From NCBI GenBank assembly GCA_902805755.1, contig CADCUA010000362.1:1-15118 (forward strand): a stretch of DNA of 15,118 nucleotides, in the 5' to 3' direction. Positions 1 through 6,590 of this stretch are shown here, one piece after another. The notes below the pieces were generated by a model, which had not been told where the DNA came from, made no database searches, and saw nothing but the letters and a program-made list of their open reading frames with translations. The DNA comes from an uncultured Lysobacter sp. Lineage in GTDB: Bacteria > Pseudomonadota > Gammaproteobacteria > Xanthomonadales > Xanthomonadaceae. Numbering within the stretch: position 1 is the first letter of the stretch; each line of letters begins with the position of its first letter. A program made the translations under genes and the position numbers.

Positions 1-134
1 CGACTCGAGCGCGCGTGCAGTGCCGCCCGGCGAGGCAACCGGCAATCCAGATCCGCACATGCGATCAGGCTTCGCACGCAGCGCCTGTCGCGACACGCAT
101 CGCAGGGCCGCCATCGTCGCAAGCGCAGTCGCCG
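1..134. other. Window edge, no assignable gene
   Basis: The 134 bases downstream of folE2 hold no gene I can recognise. On the minus strand an ATG at 114 opens a frame to the window edge (begins MAALRCVSRQALRAKPD), but it has no ribosome binding site and no recognisable motif. It could be the beginning of the next minus-strand gene or chance. Confidence 0.3.
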
Positions 135-1064
135 TCAGGCGATGGGGCCGGCTCCGGAGACCTGCGCAACCGCATCATGCGCATGCAGGCTTTCGAAGTG
201 CGACACGCGCACGTTGAAGCGTTCAACGCGCGTATCGGACGAGAGCGCTGCCGCGACACGGCGCGCGGAATCCTCGCAGAACATCAGGTTCTCGGCATTG
301 AGCCGCGCAAACGCCTGCTCGTCCTCGCGCTTCACGGCCGTCTGCACCGGCGTACCGAGTGCGGATTCGACGACGTCGATCAATGCCGTCAGCGGCAGTT
401 CCTCGAATGCGGCCCGCAGTTCGACCCGCACATCGGCGCGGCTGCGCTGGGCATGGGGCGTCGCGGCGAGGCCGCGCTCGGACGCGAGCCACTCGACCAC
501 CGCACCCGCAAGCGGCCTTGCGTCGGCGAAGTCTTCGGCGAAGCGTTCGGCGTTGAGTTGTCGCGACAGCGCGGCCGAGGCAGGACAGGTACTGGAATAG
601 TCCACGCCGAAGCCCAGCGTCAGGCGCAGGTGGCCCGACTCGAGCGTGGCATCGATCTCGACCGGATAACGCTTCCATCCGGCGTTGGCGCTCGCAAGCG
701 CGGCACGCAGCAGCAGATGGTCGTAGCGCAACACGATGCGCGCGCTTCCCGCGAGCCCGCCCTGTCCTTCGACTAGCGTCTGAAGCACACGGCGCAGGCC
801 GGCAGGGGTCAGGCTCTCGCCGGCAAATGCGTTCTGCAGCTGCAGATACATGCGCGACATGTGGATGCCGCGTGCGTTCGCATCGCGGAGGTCGACCGAT
901 ACATCGACCGACGCCGGCACCTGCAGCGCCGTGCCGTCGTCAGCGAGCACACGCAGCGGCAGGGCGATGTTCGACATGCCAACCCAATCAAGCGGGCGCG
1001 CCATGGCGGCCGCGTCGTGGGCGACGTCGGGCAGGCGGCGGGAAGGGGTTGGAATCGTGGTCAC
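135..1064 (-). CDS. folE2: GTP cyclohydrolase I type IB (FolE2)
   Basis: The enzyme converts GTP to 7,8-dihydroneopterin triphosphate, the first step of tetrahydrofolate (and queuosine) synthesis, in the cytosol. Type IB is the metal-flexible, not strictly zinc-dependent form. The 309-residue protein carries the family signature blocks in order: GMSNI (29-33), RGIHMSR (65-71), STCPAS with Cys160, ATPHAQRS (201-208) with the conserved histidine, ENLMFCEDSARR (258-269) and SHFESLHAHDA (288-298). Length fits the family (about 260-310). The start is GTG at 1064: no ATG lies in frame upstream before an in-frame TAG at 1100-1098, and homologues have a short variable N-terminus. No strong Shine-Dalgarno is seen. 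A TAGAAT -10 box lies about 30 bases upstream, so it may have its own promoter although it follows the synthase-like gene by 75 bases. FolE2 paralogues are often Zur-controlled elsewhere; I see no Zur-like site here, and a folE copy elsewhere cannot be judged. Identity is secure from the motifs. Confidence 0.96.
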   Translation of the reverse strand: MTTIPTPSRRLPDVAHDAAAMARPLDWVGMSNIALPLRVLADDGTALQVPASVDVSVDLRDANARGIHMSRMYLQLQNAFAGESLTPAGLRRVLQTLVEGQGGLAGSARIVLRYDHLLLRAALASANAGWKRYPVEIDATLESGHLRLTLGFGVDYSSTCPASAALSRQLNAERFAEDFADARPLAGAVVEWLASERGLAATPHAQRSRADVRVELRAAFEELPLTALIDVVESALGTPVQTAVKREDEQAFARLNAENLMFCEDSARRVAAALSSDTRVERFNVRVSHFESLHAHDAVAQVSGAGPIA

Positions 1065-1080
1065 GTCGGGGACATCGGGC

Positions 1081-1127
1081 CGGACAGGGCAGCCATTCTA
1101 GCGGCCCGCGCCCTGGGGACCTGTCCG
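1081..1127. repeat. Inverted repeat cggacagg/cctgtccg
   Basis: Perfect 8-bp arms (1081-1088 and 1120-1127) are separated by 31 bases and flank the putative folE2 -10 box. There is no T-run, so it is a poor intrinsic terminator for the upstream gene. It could be a leader structure or chance in GC-rich DNA. Confidence 0.3.
1095..1100 (-). promoter_or_regulatory. Putative -10 box for folE2 (TAGAAT)
   Basis: The minus strand reads GCTAGAATGG here, and TAGAAT matches the sigma-70 -10 hexamer at five of six positions. The implied transcription start near 1088 leaves a leader of about 24 bases before the GTG of folE2. No convincing -35 is seen at 17 bases upstream. The same GCTAGAATG string precedes epmB. 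Confidence 0.4.
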
Positions 1128-1139
1128 CAGCTGCAACGC

Positions 1140-1865
1140 TCAGTTGCGCGCGGCGCGCCACGCGGTGAAGAGGGTCCGCCACGCGGGCGGCACGTCCGTG
1201 GGACTGGCGCACACCAGGCGCGCGCGGGCGAGCGCGCCCCACAGTCGACGGACACGCGCAGCGCCTGTCGATGCAGGCCACCCGGCGGCCAGTTCACGAC
1301 GCCACACAAGCGGCGCCTGCTCGGCGCTCGTGCGGGCCAGCACGGCCAGCGGCACGGCGGCCTCTGCATGGAGCGTGGCGCGGGCGGCAAGCCAGCAGGC
1401 CGCGATCAGGCTGTCATCGGATGCTGCGTTCGAGCCGAACAGTGCGCGCTCGATGCTGGTCGCCGCATGTGCAGCGGGCGCGACCGCTGCGAACGCGTCG
1501 GCTCGATCAAGCGGGCGTTCGCGGCTCCGCCCCAGCGCAGGCACTGCGCGGGCCAGCTCGGCCCATGGCGCGGGCATCCGCTGCAGGCTCACACCGAGCG
1601 GATGGCGCCGCCGGCCCTGCGACCAGCCCATGAGTTCTTCCTGCCACCACAGCAGCTTCGCCTCGCCGGGCCGGGCGTCCGCCCCGCCCCACGCCGCCTC
1701 CAGGAGTTCCTGCTGCAGCGACGCCCAGGCAAGCGCCAATGGCCGCTGCGCCGCGGGGACGAACACTTCCGCCAGCTGCCACTCCGGCCAGCGCGCGCGC
1801 CATTTCGCGATGAAATCGGCGAGCGAACGTTCGTCGGGCGTTGCGTCCGCGGCAGGTGCGGTCAT
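1140..1865 (-). CDS. Squalene/phytoene synthase-like protein lacking Asp-rich motifs
   Basis: A 241-residue protein of the trans-isoprenyl diphosphate synthase-like (COG1562) fold, shorter than true phytoene or squalene synthases (about 280-340). The segment FVPAAQRPLALAWASLQQELLE (35-56, written in parts: FVPAAQR, LALAWASL) followed by KLLWWQEEL (70-78) corresponds to the first helices of the family, where active enzymes have 'FLP..KR' then an Asp-rich DxxxD motif and 'KLxWWRxEL'. Here the Asp-rich site is replaced by QQELLEA and no second DxxxD is visible, so prenyl-diphosphate synthase activity is unlikely. Proteins of this reduced type resemble the non-catalytic NDUFAF6 group; that comparison is inference. 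The start is ATG at 1865, overlapping the TGA of the phosphatase gene by four bases (ATGA), which indicates translational coupling; the frame stays open further upstream to 1895, but that part lies inside the phosphatase gene. Role unknown; co-transcription with ubiG suggests membrane or quinone/isoprenoid-related work, weakly. Confidence 0.72.
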   Translation of the reverse strand: MTAPAADATPDERSLADFIAKWRARWPEWQLAEVFVPAAQRPLALAWASLQQELLEAAWGGADARPGEAKLLWWQEELMGWSQGRRRHPLGVSLQRMPAPWAELARAVPALGRSRERPLDRADAFAAVAPAAHAATSIERALFGSNAASDDSLIAACWLAARATLHAEAAVPLAVLARTSAEQAPLVWRRELAAGWPASTGAARVRRLWGALARARLVCASPTDVPPAWRTLFTAWRAARN

Positions 1866-2536
1866 GCCTGTGCCGGCCACACGTCCGCGCCACACAGCGA
1901 GTCGGGCCGTTCAACCATCACGTCGCCCTGCCACGCCACGGGGTCGTCGTCTGAGAGCCGATAGCCCCAGAGCGCGACCACCGAGCGCATGCGTGCGGCA
2001 CGCGCGGCCGCGATGTCGCGCTCGTCGTCGCCGACATAGATGCAATCAGCGGGGGCGATACCGATCCGCTCTGCTGCCACCAGCAGCGGCAGCGGATCCG
2101 GCTTGCGCTTCGGCAGTGTGTCGCCGCCGATCAGCACCGCGCAGCGCTCCTGCCAGCCCAGCATCGGCATCAAGGGACGTGCGAGGTACTCGGGCTTGTT
2201 CGTGACGATGCCCCACACGGTCCCCGCTGCCTCCAGAGCGGACAGCATCGCGTCGACACCGTCGAACACCGCGCAATGGCGGCCGAGCTCGCGTTCGTAC
2301 GTCGCGAGGAATTCGGGAATCCAGCCCTCGCGTTCGGAGGCTTCAATGTCCGGAAACGCAGCCGCCGTCATCGCACGCGCCCCCTTGGAAACGTGCGGCC
2401 GCAGCTGTTCGAGCAGCATCGGCCCACGCCCGCGCGCTGCGCGCATGAGGTTCACGGTCGCCAGCATGTCGGGCGCACTGTCCAGCAGCGTGCCGTCGAG
2501 GTCGAACAGCACCGCTTTCGGGAAGGCGCGGCTCAT
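1862..2536 (-). CDS. gph: HAD-IA phosphatase, MupP/Gph type (MurNAc-6-P or phosphoglycolate phosphatase)
   Basis: A 224-residue haloacid-dehalogenase-family phosphatase. All four HAD motifs are present: [10 protein letters not shown] with nucleophile Asp12 and acid/base Asp14, TNK (112-114), Lys145 in KRKPDP, and GDDERD (169-174). Automatic pipelines usually call it phosphoglycolate phosphatase (Gph, about 250 residues in E. coli). Against that, the length, the blocks [12 protein letters not shown] and WGIVTNKP, the C-terminal [16 protein letters not shown] stretch, and the place directly after ubiG match what I recall of Pseudomonas MupP, which dephosphorylates N-acetylmuramic acid 6-phosphate in cell-wall recycling. 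The symbol gph is given as the conventional label; MupP is the reading I favour functionally. ATG 2536 overlaps the ubiG TGA (ATGA) and its own TGA overlaps the next ATG, so it is the middle gene of a coupled operon. Confidence 0.85.
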   Translation of the reverse strand: MSRAFPKAVLFDLDGTLLDSAPDMLATVNLMRAARGRGPMLLEQLRPHVSKGARAMTAAAFPDIEASEREGWIPEFLATYERELGRHCAVFDGVDAMLSALEAAGTVWGIVTNKPEYLARPLMPMLGWQERCAVLIGGDTLPKRKPDPLPLLVAAERIGIAPADCIYVGDDERDIAAARAARMRSVVALWGYRLSDDDPVAWQGDVMVERPDSLCGADVWPAQA

Positions 2537-3255
2537 GCAGGACGCACCGCGCAGGCGAGGTAGTTCACATCGGTGCGGCTGGTAAGGCGCGCGCCGTTGC
2601 GCCAGGGCTCGTACATCAGGCCGCTGACGTCATCGAGCTGCAGACCGGCGCCGCGGAACCAGCCGGCGAGTTCCGACGGTCGGATGAAGTCGCGGTACTG
2701 GTGGGTGCCCTTCGGCAGCAGCCCGGCGATGTATTCCGCCCCCACGATCGCCAGTGCGAATGCGGCCGGCGTGCGGTTGAGCGTGGACACGAACAGCCGT
2801 CCACCGGGCTTCAGCAGCCGCGCGCAGGCGTCGATGACGGCAGCAGGATCAGGTACGTGCTCCAGCATCTCCATGCAGGTCACGGCATCGAACTGCCCGG
2901 GCGACTCGGCAGCGATGTCTTCAACCGACTGCACGCGATAGTCGACCTGCGCGCCGGATTCGAGCGCATGCAGCTTCGCGACGCGGATCAGTTCAGGCGC
3001 AAGGTCGAGTGCGGTCACCTGTGCACCGCCGGTGGCCAGCGCTTCGCTCAGCAGGCCGGCACCGCAGCCCACGTCGAGCACGCGCGCGCCGGCAAGCGGA
3101 ATTCGCTCCGCGACGTAACGCAGCCGCACGGGATTGAGCGCATGCAGCGGCTTCTGCGGGCCGTTCGGGTCCCACCAGCGGCTGGCGAGCGCCGCGAACT
3201 TGTCGAGTTCCGACTGACGGAAGTTGTCCTGCGTCGGGGGCAGCTGTGTGTTCAA
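2533..3255 (-). CDS. ubiG: Ubiquinone biosynthesis O-methyltransferase UbiG
   Basis: A SAM-dependent O-methyltransferase performing both O-methylations of ubiquinone synthesis (2-polyprenyl-6-hydroxyphenol and demethylubiquinol), at the inner face of the cytoplasmic membrane. The sequence has the UbiG entry [20 protein letters not shown] (around residues 19-38), SAM motif [10 protein letters not shown] (59-67), the acidic post-I loop [13 protein letters not shown] (127-134) and STLNRT (157-162), then the KGTHQYRDF block typical of UbiG. The start is taken as TTG at 3255: it gives 240 residues, the same as E. coli UbiG, and GGAG stands seven bases upstream (GGAGAACTCGC-TTG). The frame is open to 3372 but the extra 39 residues are arginine-rich, unlike the family, and would overlap the preceding deaminase gene. 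The product SAH links it to the upstream MTA/SAH deaminase. Confidence 0.95.
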   Translation of the reverse strand: MNTQLPPTQDNFRQSELDKFAALASRWWDPNGPQKPLHALNPVRLRYVAERIPLAGARVLDVGCGAGLLSEALATGGAQVTALDLAPELIRVAKLHALESGAQVDYRVQSVEDIAAESPGQFDAVTCMEMLEHVPDPAAVIDACARLLKPGGRLFVSTLNRTPAAFALAIVGAEYIAGLLPKGTHQYRDFIRPSELAGWFRGAGLQLDDVSGLMYEPWRNGARLTSRTDVNYLACAVRPA

Positions 3256-3308
3256 GCGAGTTCTCCGCCGCCGTGCAGCCACTTCGGGCCGCACGACCGC
3301 ACGTGGCC

Positions 3309-3327
3309 CTGGCGCGAGTTGCGCCAG
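3309..3327. repeat. Hairpin between deaminase gene and ubiG
   Basis: CTGGCGC-gagtt-GCGCCAG forms a perfect 7-bp stem with a 5-base loop in the 83-base gap between the deaminase stop and the ubiG TTG. No T-run follows on the minus strand, so it may attenuate or mark processing rather than terminate. Confidence 0.45.
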
Positions 3328-3338
3328 ATAACGGGTTG

Positions 3339-4682
3339 TCAGGCGCGCACCGACCGGATGCGCTCGCGCCACTGGCGCGCGTTCGCGACGATGGCGTCGG
3401 CGTCCATGTCGACCAGCATGCGCTGGCGCAGCTTGGCACGGCCGGCGATCCAGACATCGGACACCTGGTGCCGGCCGGTCGCGTACACCAGCTGCGAAAT
3501 CACGTGATGCAGCGGCTGCGCTTCAAGCGAACCCAGGTCCACGCATGCAAGGTCGGCCTGCTTGCCGACTTCGACCGACCCGATGCGCGCATCGAAGCCG
3601 AGCGCACGCGCGCCGCCGAGCGTCGCCGCGCGCAGCGCGCTGGCGGCATCGAGCGCCGAAGCATTGCCGGCGACCGCTTTCGCCAGCAGCGCCGCGGTGC
3701 GGGTCTCGCCGAACATGTCCAGGTCGTTGTTGCTCGCGCAGCCGTCGGTGCCGATCGCAAGGTTCACGCCGGCGTGCTGCAGCTTGCACACAGGGCAGAA
3801 ACCCGAGGCCAGTTTGAGGTTCGACTCCGCGCAGTGCACCACGCTGACGCCGCGTTCGGCGCACAGCGCGATTTCCGCATCGGTGAGCTGGGTCATGTGC
3901 ACGGCGATCAGCCGGTCATTGACGACGCCAAGCCGGTCCAGCCGTGCGAGCGGTCGCTGGCCGTGCTGCTTGAGCGATTCCTCGATCTCCTGCGCGGTTT
4001 CGTGCGTGTGCAGGTGCACGGGCACGTCGAGCTGGTCTGCCAGCATGCGTACGCGCTCGAAGTTCGCGTCGCTGACCGTGTAAGGCGCGTGCGGGGCGAA
4101 CGCGGTGGAAACCAGCTCGTCGTCGCGCCACTGGTCATGCACTTCGACCGCGCGATCGAAGTACTCGTCCGAGGTTTTCGCCCAGGCCGTCGGGAAATCG
4201 ATGACCGGCAGGCCGACGCGGGCGCGAAAGCCCAGGCGCTTGTACACCGCTGCCTGCACGTCCGGGAAAAAGTAGTTCTCGTTTGCGCAGGTGGTGCCAC
4301 CACGCAGCATCTCCGCGACCGCGAGCGTCACGCCGTCGGCGACGAATTCGGGCCCGATCACCGCCGCTTCCACCGGCCAGATATGGTTCTGCAGCCACTC
4401 CATGAGTGGCAGGTCGTCGGCAATCCCGCGCAGCAGCGTCATCGGATTATGCGTATGCGCATTGACGAAACCGGGGATCAGCGCCGCCTGCGGGCGCGAC
4501 ACCGTCTCGGCCGAGACATAGCGCGTGCGCATCTCCGCGGTGGGCAGCAGCGCGACGATCGCACCGCCGGTAACCGCGACGGCATGGTCCTCGAGCACCA
4601 CGCCATGCGGCACGACCGGCACGACCCAGCCCGCCTCGATGATGAAATCGCAGGTTTGCGGAGCAGCGGAGGTGGTCGTCAT
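3339..4682 (-). CDS. mtaD: TRZ/ATZ-family hydrolase, 5-methylthioadenosine/S-adenosylhomocysteine deaminase
   Basis: A 447-residue amidohydrolase that probably deaminates 5'-methylthioadenosine (and SAH) to the inosine derivatives in methionine salvage. Metal-site residues, numbered from the chosen ATG: HTH at 76-78 after [10 protein letters not shown] at 225-228 (zinc His225 and catalytic Glu228), His262 in AVHMT, and Asp313 in GTDG. A Cys pair (FCPVC) sits in the SGFCPVCKL block. The start ATG 4682 has GGAG nine bases upstream; an ATG 15 bases earlier overlaps that Shine-Dalgarno, and the frame further upstream (to 4832) is low-complexity and runs through the hairpins after efp. It precedes ubiG by 83 bases, probably in one transcript. 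The gene next to ubiG in P. aeruginosa (PA3170) is, as I recall, an experimentally shown MTA deaminase, which favours this substrate over guanine, triazine or other TRZ/ATZ substrates. Confidence 0.87.
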   Translation of the reverse strand: MTTTSAAPQTCDFIIEAGWVVPVVPHGVVLEDHAVAVTGGAIVALLPTAEMRTRYVSAETVSRPQAALIPGFVNAHTHNPMTLLRGIADDLPLMEWLQNHIWPVEAAVIGPEFVADGVTLAVAEMLRGGTTCANENYFFPDVQAAVYKRLGFRARVGLPVIDFPTAWAKTSDEYFDRAVEVHDQWRDDELVSTAFAPHAPYTVSDANFERVRMLADQLDVPVHLHTHETAQEIEESLKQHGQRPLARLDRLGVVNDRLIAVHMTQLTDAEIALCAERGVSVVHCAESNLKLASGFCPVCKLQHAGVNLAIGTDGCASNNDLDMFGETRTAALLAKAVAGNASALDAASALRAATLGGARALGFDARIGSVEVGKQADLACVDLGSLEAQPLHHVISQLVYATGRHQVSDVWIAGRAKLRQRMLVDMDADAIVANARQWRERIRSVRA

Positions 4683-4722
4683 CGATGCTCGCTCCATGCC
4701 CGCGTCGCCGGGCTGCGGTTGA

Positions 4723-4740
4723 CCCCGGCACGCGCCGGGG
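4723..4740. repeat. GC-rich hairpin upstream of mtaD
   Basis: CCCCGGC-acgc-GCCGGGG, a perfect 7-bp stem with a 4-base loop, lies about 40 bases upstream of the mtaD start on the minus strand. It may be a leader structure or part of an efp read-through control region. Confidence 0.45.
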
Positions 4741-4777
4741 CTCCAGTGTCGCGGTCCCGCGTGACAGGACCTTGAAT

Positions 4778-4801
4778 CCACCGCCGCGCCGGTGGCGGCG
4801 G
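4778..4801 (-). terminator. Possible efp terminator hairpin
   Basis: On the minus strand CCGCCGCC-accggcgc-GGCGGTGG forms an 8-bp stem with one G-T pair, 38 bases after the efp stop. It is followed by ATTC, not a U-run, so intrinsic termination would be weak or Rho-assisted. Confidence 0.35.
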
Positions 4802-4815
4802 CCCATCCGGTGCAC

Positions 4816-4830
4816 GGCCGCGGTGCGGCC
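4816..4830 (-). repeat. Short hairpin directly after efp
   Basis: GGCCGC-acc-GCGGCC on the minus strand: a perfect 6-bp stem with a 3-base loop beginning nine bases after the efp stop. Together with the next hairpin it makes the efp 3' end strongly structured. Confidence 0.4.
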
Positions 4831-4838
4831 ACGCGGTT

Positions 4839-5405
4839 TTACTTGACGCGGCTGACGTACTCGCCCGAACGCGTATCGACCTTGACGATCTCATCCTGGC
4901 CCACGAACAGCGGAACGCGCACGACCGCGCCGGTCTCCAGCGTGGCCGGCTTGCCACCGCCGCCCGAGGTATCACCGCGCACGCCCGGATCGGTTTCGGT
5001 GATCTTCAGCTCAACGAAGTTCGGCGGCTGCACCATGATCGGCGTGCCGTTCCACAGCGTGACCACGCACTCCTCTTCGCCCTTGAGCCACTTCTCCGCG
5101 CCGCCCATGCCGCCCTTGTCCGACTGCACCTGCTCGAATGTCTCCGGATTCATGAAGTGCCAGTACTCGCCATCCGAGTAGAGGTACTGCATGTCCGTAT
5201 CGATCACGTCGGCCACGTCCACGTTGTCGGTCGCCTTCATGGTCATTTCGACGACGCGGCCGTTCTTGATGTTGCGGAACTTGATGCGCGTGAACGCCTG
5301 CCCCTTGCCCGGCTTGACGTATTCCGTCTCGGTGATGACGCAGGGCTCGCGGTTGACCAGGATCTTCTGCCCGGTCTTGACGTCGTTCATGCCCAGGGTG
5401 GCCAT
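4839..5405 (-). CDS. efp: Elongation factor P
   Basis: EF-P binds stalled ribosomes between the P and E sites and restores peptide-bond formation at polyproline stretches. The 188-residue length equals that of E. coli EF-P, and the sequence follows it closely: [10 protein letters not shown] with the modifiable Lys34 in the PGKG loop, [42 protein letters not shown] and the C-terminal [13 protein letters not shown]. Domains are the KOW-like N-terminal domain (1-64) and two OB domains. The Lys34 type of loop goes with EpmA/EpmB beta-lysylation, and epmB is divergently transcribed 110 bases away. The start ATG 5405 has AGGAG seven bases upstream. The gene probably has its own promoter in the shared 5406-5515 region, but I cannot place its hexamers. 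Structured DNA follows the stop. Identity is beyond reasonable doubt. Confidence 0.98.
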   Translation of the reverse strand: MATLGMNDVKTGQKILVNREPCVITETEYVKPGKGQAFTRIKFRNIKNGRVVEMTMKATDNVDVADVIDTDMQYLYSDGEYWHFMNPETFEQVQSDKGGMGGAEKWLKGEEECVVTLWNGTPIMVQPPNFVELKITETDPGVRGDTSGGGGKPATLETGAVVRVPLFVGQDEIVKVDTRSGEYVSRVK

Positions 5406-5459
5406 TGCAAACTCCTAATCGATGATGGTGTGGCCCCACGTGGCACATCCACGCGCGGC

Positions 5460-5465
5460 TAGAAT
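5460..5465 (+). promoter_or_regulatory. Putative -10 box for epmB (TAGAAT)
   Basis: GCTAGAATG stands about 50 bases before the epmB ATG, with TAGAAT matching the -10 consensus at five of six positions. The -35 region is not recognisable; a CCACGTGG palindrome (5436-5443) lies where it would be. The implied leader begins near 5471 and contains a small hairpin. Confidence 0.4.
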
Positions 5466-5475
5466 GCCGGGCTGC

Positions 5476-5490
5476 GCCACCCACGGTGGC
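5476..5490. repeat. Hairpin in efp-epmB divergent region
   Basis: GCCACC-cac-GGTGGC, a perfect 6-bp stem with a 3-base loop. It would lie in the early leader of an epmB transcript starting at about 5471, and in or near the efp promoter region on the other strand. Confidence 0.35.
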
Positions 5491-5515
5491 CTGACGCGAG
5501 CAAAACTGGACCGGC

Positions 5516-6532
5516 ATGATACCCGCAGCCCCCCTGACCCTGCAGCCCGTGGTCGCGCCACCGCGCTGGCAGCATCTGTGGCGTGACGCCGTTCGCGATC
5601 CACGTGAACTGCTCGCGCTGGTGGGACTGGAACATGCCGGCATTGGAATCAGCGACGCCGCGGCCGCGAAGTTTCCGCTGCGCGTGCCGCGCGGCTTCGT
5701 TGCGCGCATGCGCCATGGCGACCCGCACGACCCGCTTCTCCGGCAGGTGCTGCCACTGGACGAGGAGCTGCGTCCGATGCCGGGCTTCGAGCTGGACGCC
5801 GTGGGCGACACCGCTGCGAAAGCGGCCGACGGGGTGATCCGCAAGTACCGTGGGCGGGCGCTGCTGATCGCCACCGGCAGCTGCGCAGTGCATTGCCGGT
5901 ACTGCTTCCGGCGCCATTTCCCCTATGCGGAAGAAACGGCGGCGGCGGCAGGCTGGCGCGAGGCGGTCGCGCTGATCGCGGCCGATCCGCAGATCGACGA
6001 GGTGATTCTCTCCGGTGGCGACCCGCTGTCGCTGTCCACGTCGAAGCTCACCGAACTCACCAATGCGCTCGCGGGCGTCGCGCATCTGAAGCGGCTGCGC
6101 ATCCACACGCGCCTGCCGACCGTATTGCCGGAACGCGTGGACGATGCGCTCACCGACTGGATCGCCGCGCTGCCCTGGCCGGTGACCGTCGTGGTGCATG
6201 TCAACCACGCCAATGAATTCGGCGATGCGGTCGATAACGCTCTTGGGCGCCTGCGCGCCGCGGGCGCCATGCTGCTGAACCAGGCGGTGTTGCTGCGCGG
6301 GGTCAACGACAGCGTCGACGCATTGGCTGCGTTGAGCGAGCGCTGCCACCGTGCCGGCGTGCTGCCGTATTACCTGCACCAGCTCGACCGTGTCGCGGGA
6401 TCGGCGCATTTCGAGGTGGACGATGACCGCGCGCGGGCACTGCACTCCGCGCTCGCGGCGCGGCTGTCAGGCTATCTGGTGCCAAGGCTGGTGCGCGAAG
6501 TGGCAGGTGATCCGGGTAAGCGTCCGCTGTAA
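5516..6532 (+). CDS. epmB: EF-P beta-lysylation protein EpmB (lysine 2,3-aminomutase-like)
   Basis: A radical-SAM, PLP-dependent enzyme that isomerises (S)-alpha-lysine to (R)-beta-lysine, which EpmA then attaches to Lys34 of EF-P. The 338-residue protein has the radical-SAM cluster motif CAVHCRYC (Cys123, Cys127, Cys130), SGGDPL (166-171), RIHTRLP, and the substrate block YYLHQLDRVAGSAHF (285-299). The C-terminal DPGKRPL places Lys335 where aminomutases carry the PLP-binding lysine. The length is that of EpmB and shorter than catabolic lysine 2,3-aminomutases (about 410). It is divergent from efp, which supports the function; epmA is not in this window. The ATG at 5516 has only a weak GGA upstream. 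fimX follows after 58 bases on the same strand. Confidence 0.95.
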   Translation: MIPAAPLTLQPVVAPPRWQHLWRDAVRDPRELLALVGLEHAGIGISDAAAAKFPLRVPRGFVARMRHGDPHDPLLRQVLPLDEELRPMPGFELDAVGDTAAKAADGVIRKYRGRALLIATGSCAVHCRYCFRRHFPYAEETAAAAGWREAVALIAADPQIDEVILSGGDPLSLSTSKLTELTNALAGVAHLKRLRIHTRLPTVLPERVDDALTDWIAALPWPVTVVVHVNHANEFGDAVDNALGRLRAAGAMLLNQAVLLRGVNDSVDALAALSERCHRAGVLPYYLHQLDRVAGSAHFEVDDDRARALHSALAARLSGYLVPRLVREVAGDPGKRPL

Positions 6533-6579
6533 GCGGCCGCATGGACTCGGACGCCTGCTTCATGTCATAACCGGGCGAC

Positions 6580-6585
6580 GGAGGT
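6580..6585 (+). promoter_or_regulatory. Strong Shine-Dalgarno GGAGGT of fimX
   Basis: GGAGGT stands five bases before ATG 6591 and fixes the fimX start. It is the best ribosome binding site in the window. Confidence 0.7.
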
Positions 6586-6590
6586 AACGA

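Noticed and set aside
861..2205. Long plus-strand frames over the synthase-like and phosphatase genes
   Set aside because: Low-complexity Arg/Ala/Ser translations; the minus-strand genes overlap by ATGA junctions and have family motifs.
3256..3372. Longer N-terminus for UbiG from an upstream start
   Set aside because: The added 39 residues are unlike the family and overlap the mtaD stop; TTG 3255 with GGAG gives the standard 240 residues.
3246..4775. A 509-codon open frame on the plus strand opposite mtaD and the ubiG start
   Set aside because: It is Arg/His/Ala-rich with no domain, and is antisense to a gene with full amidohydrolase motifs; long antisense frames are expected in GC-rich DNA.
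5459..6445. A 328-codon minus-strand frame opposite epmB
   Set aside because: Antisense to a radical-SAM enzyme with all key residues; the frame has no recognisable features.
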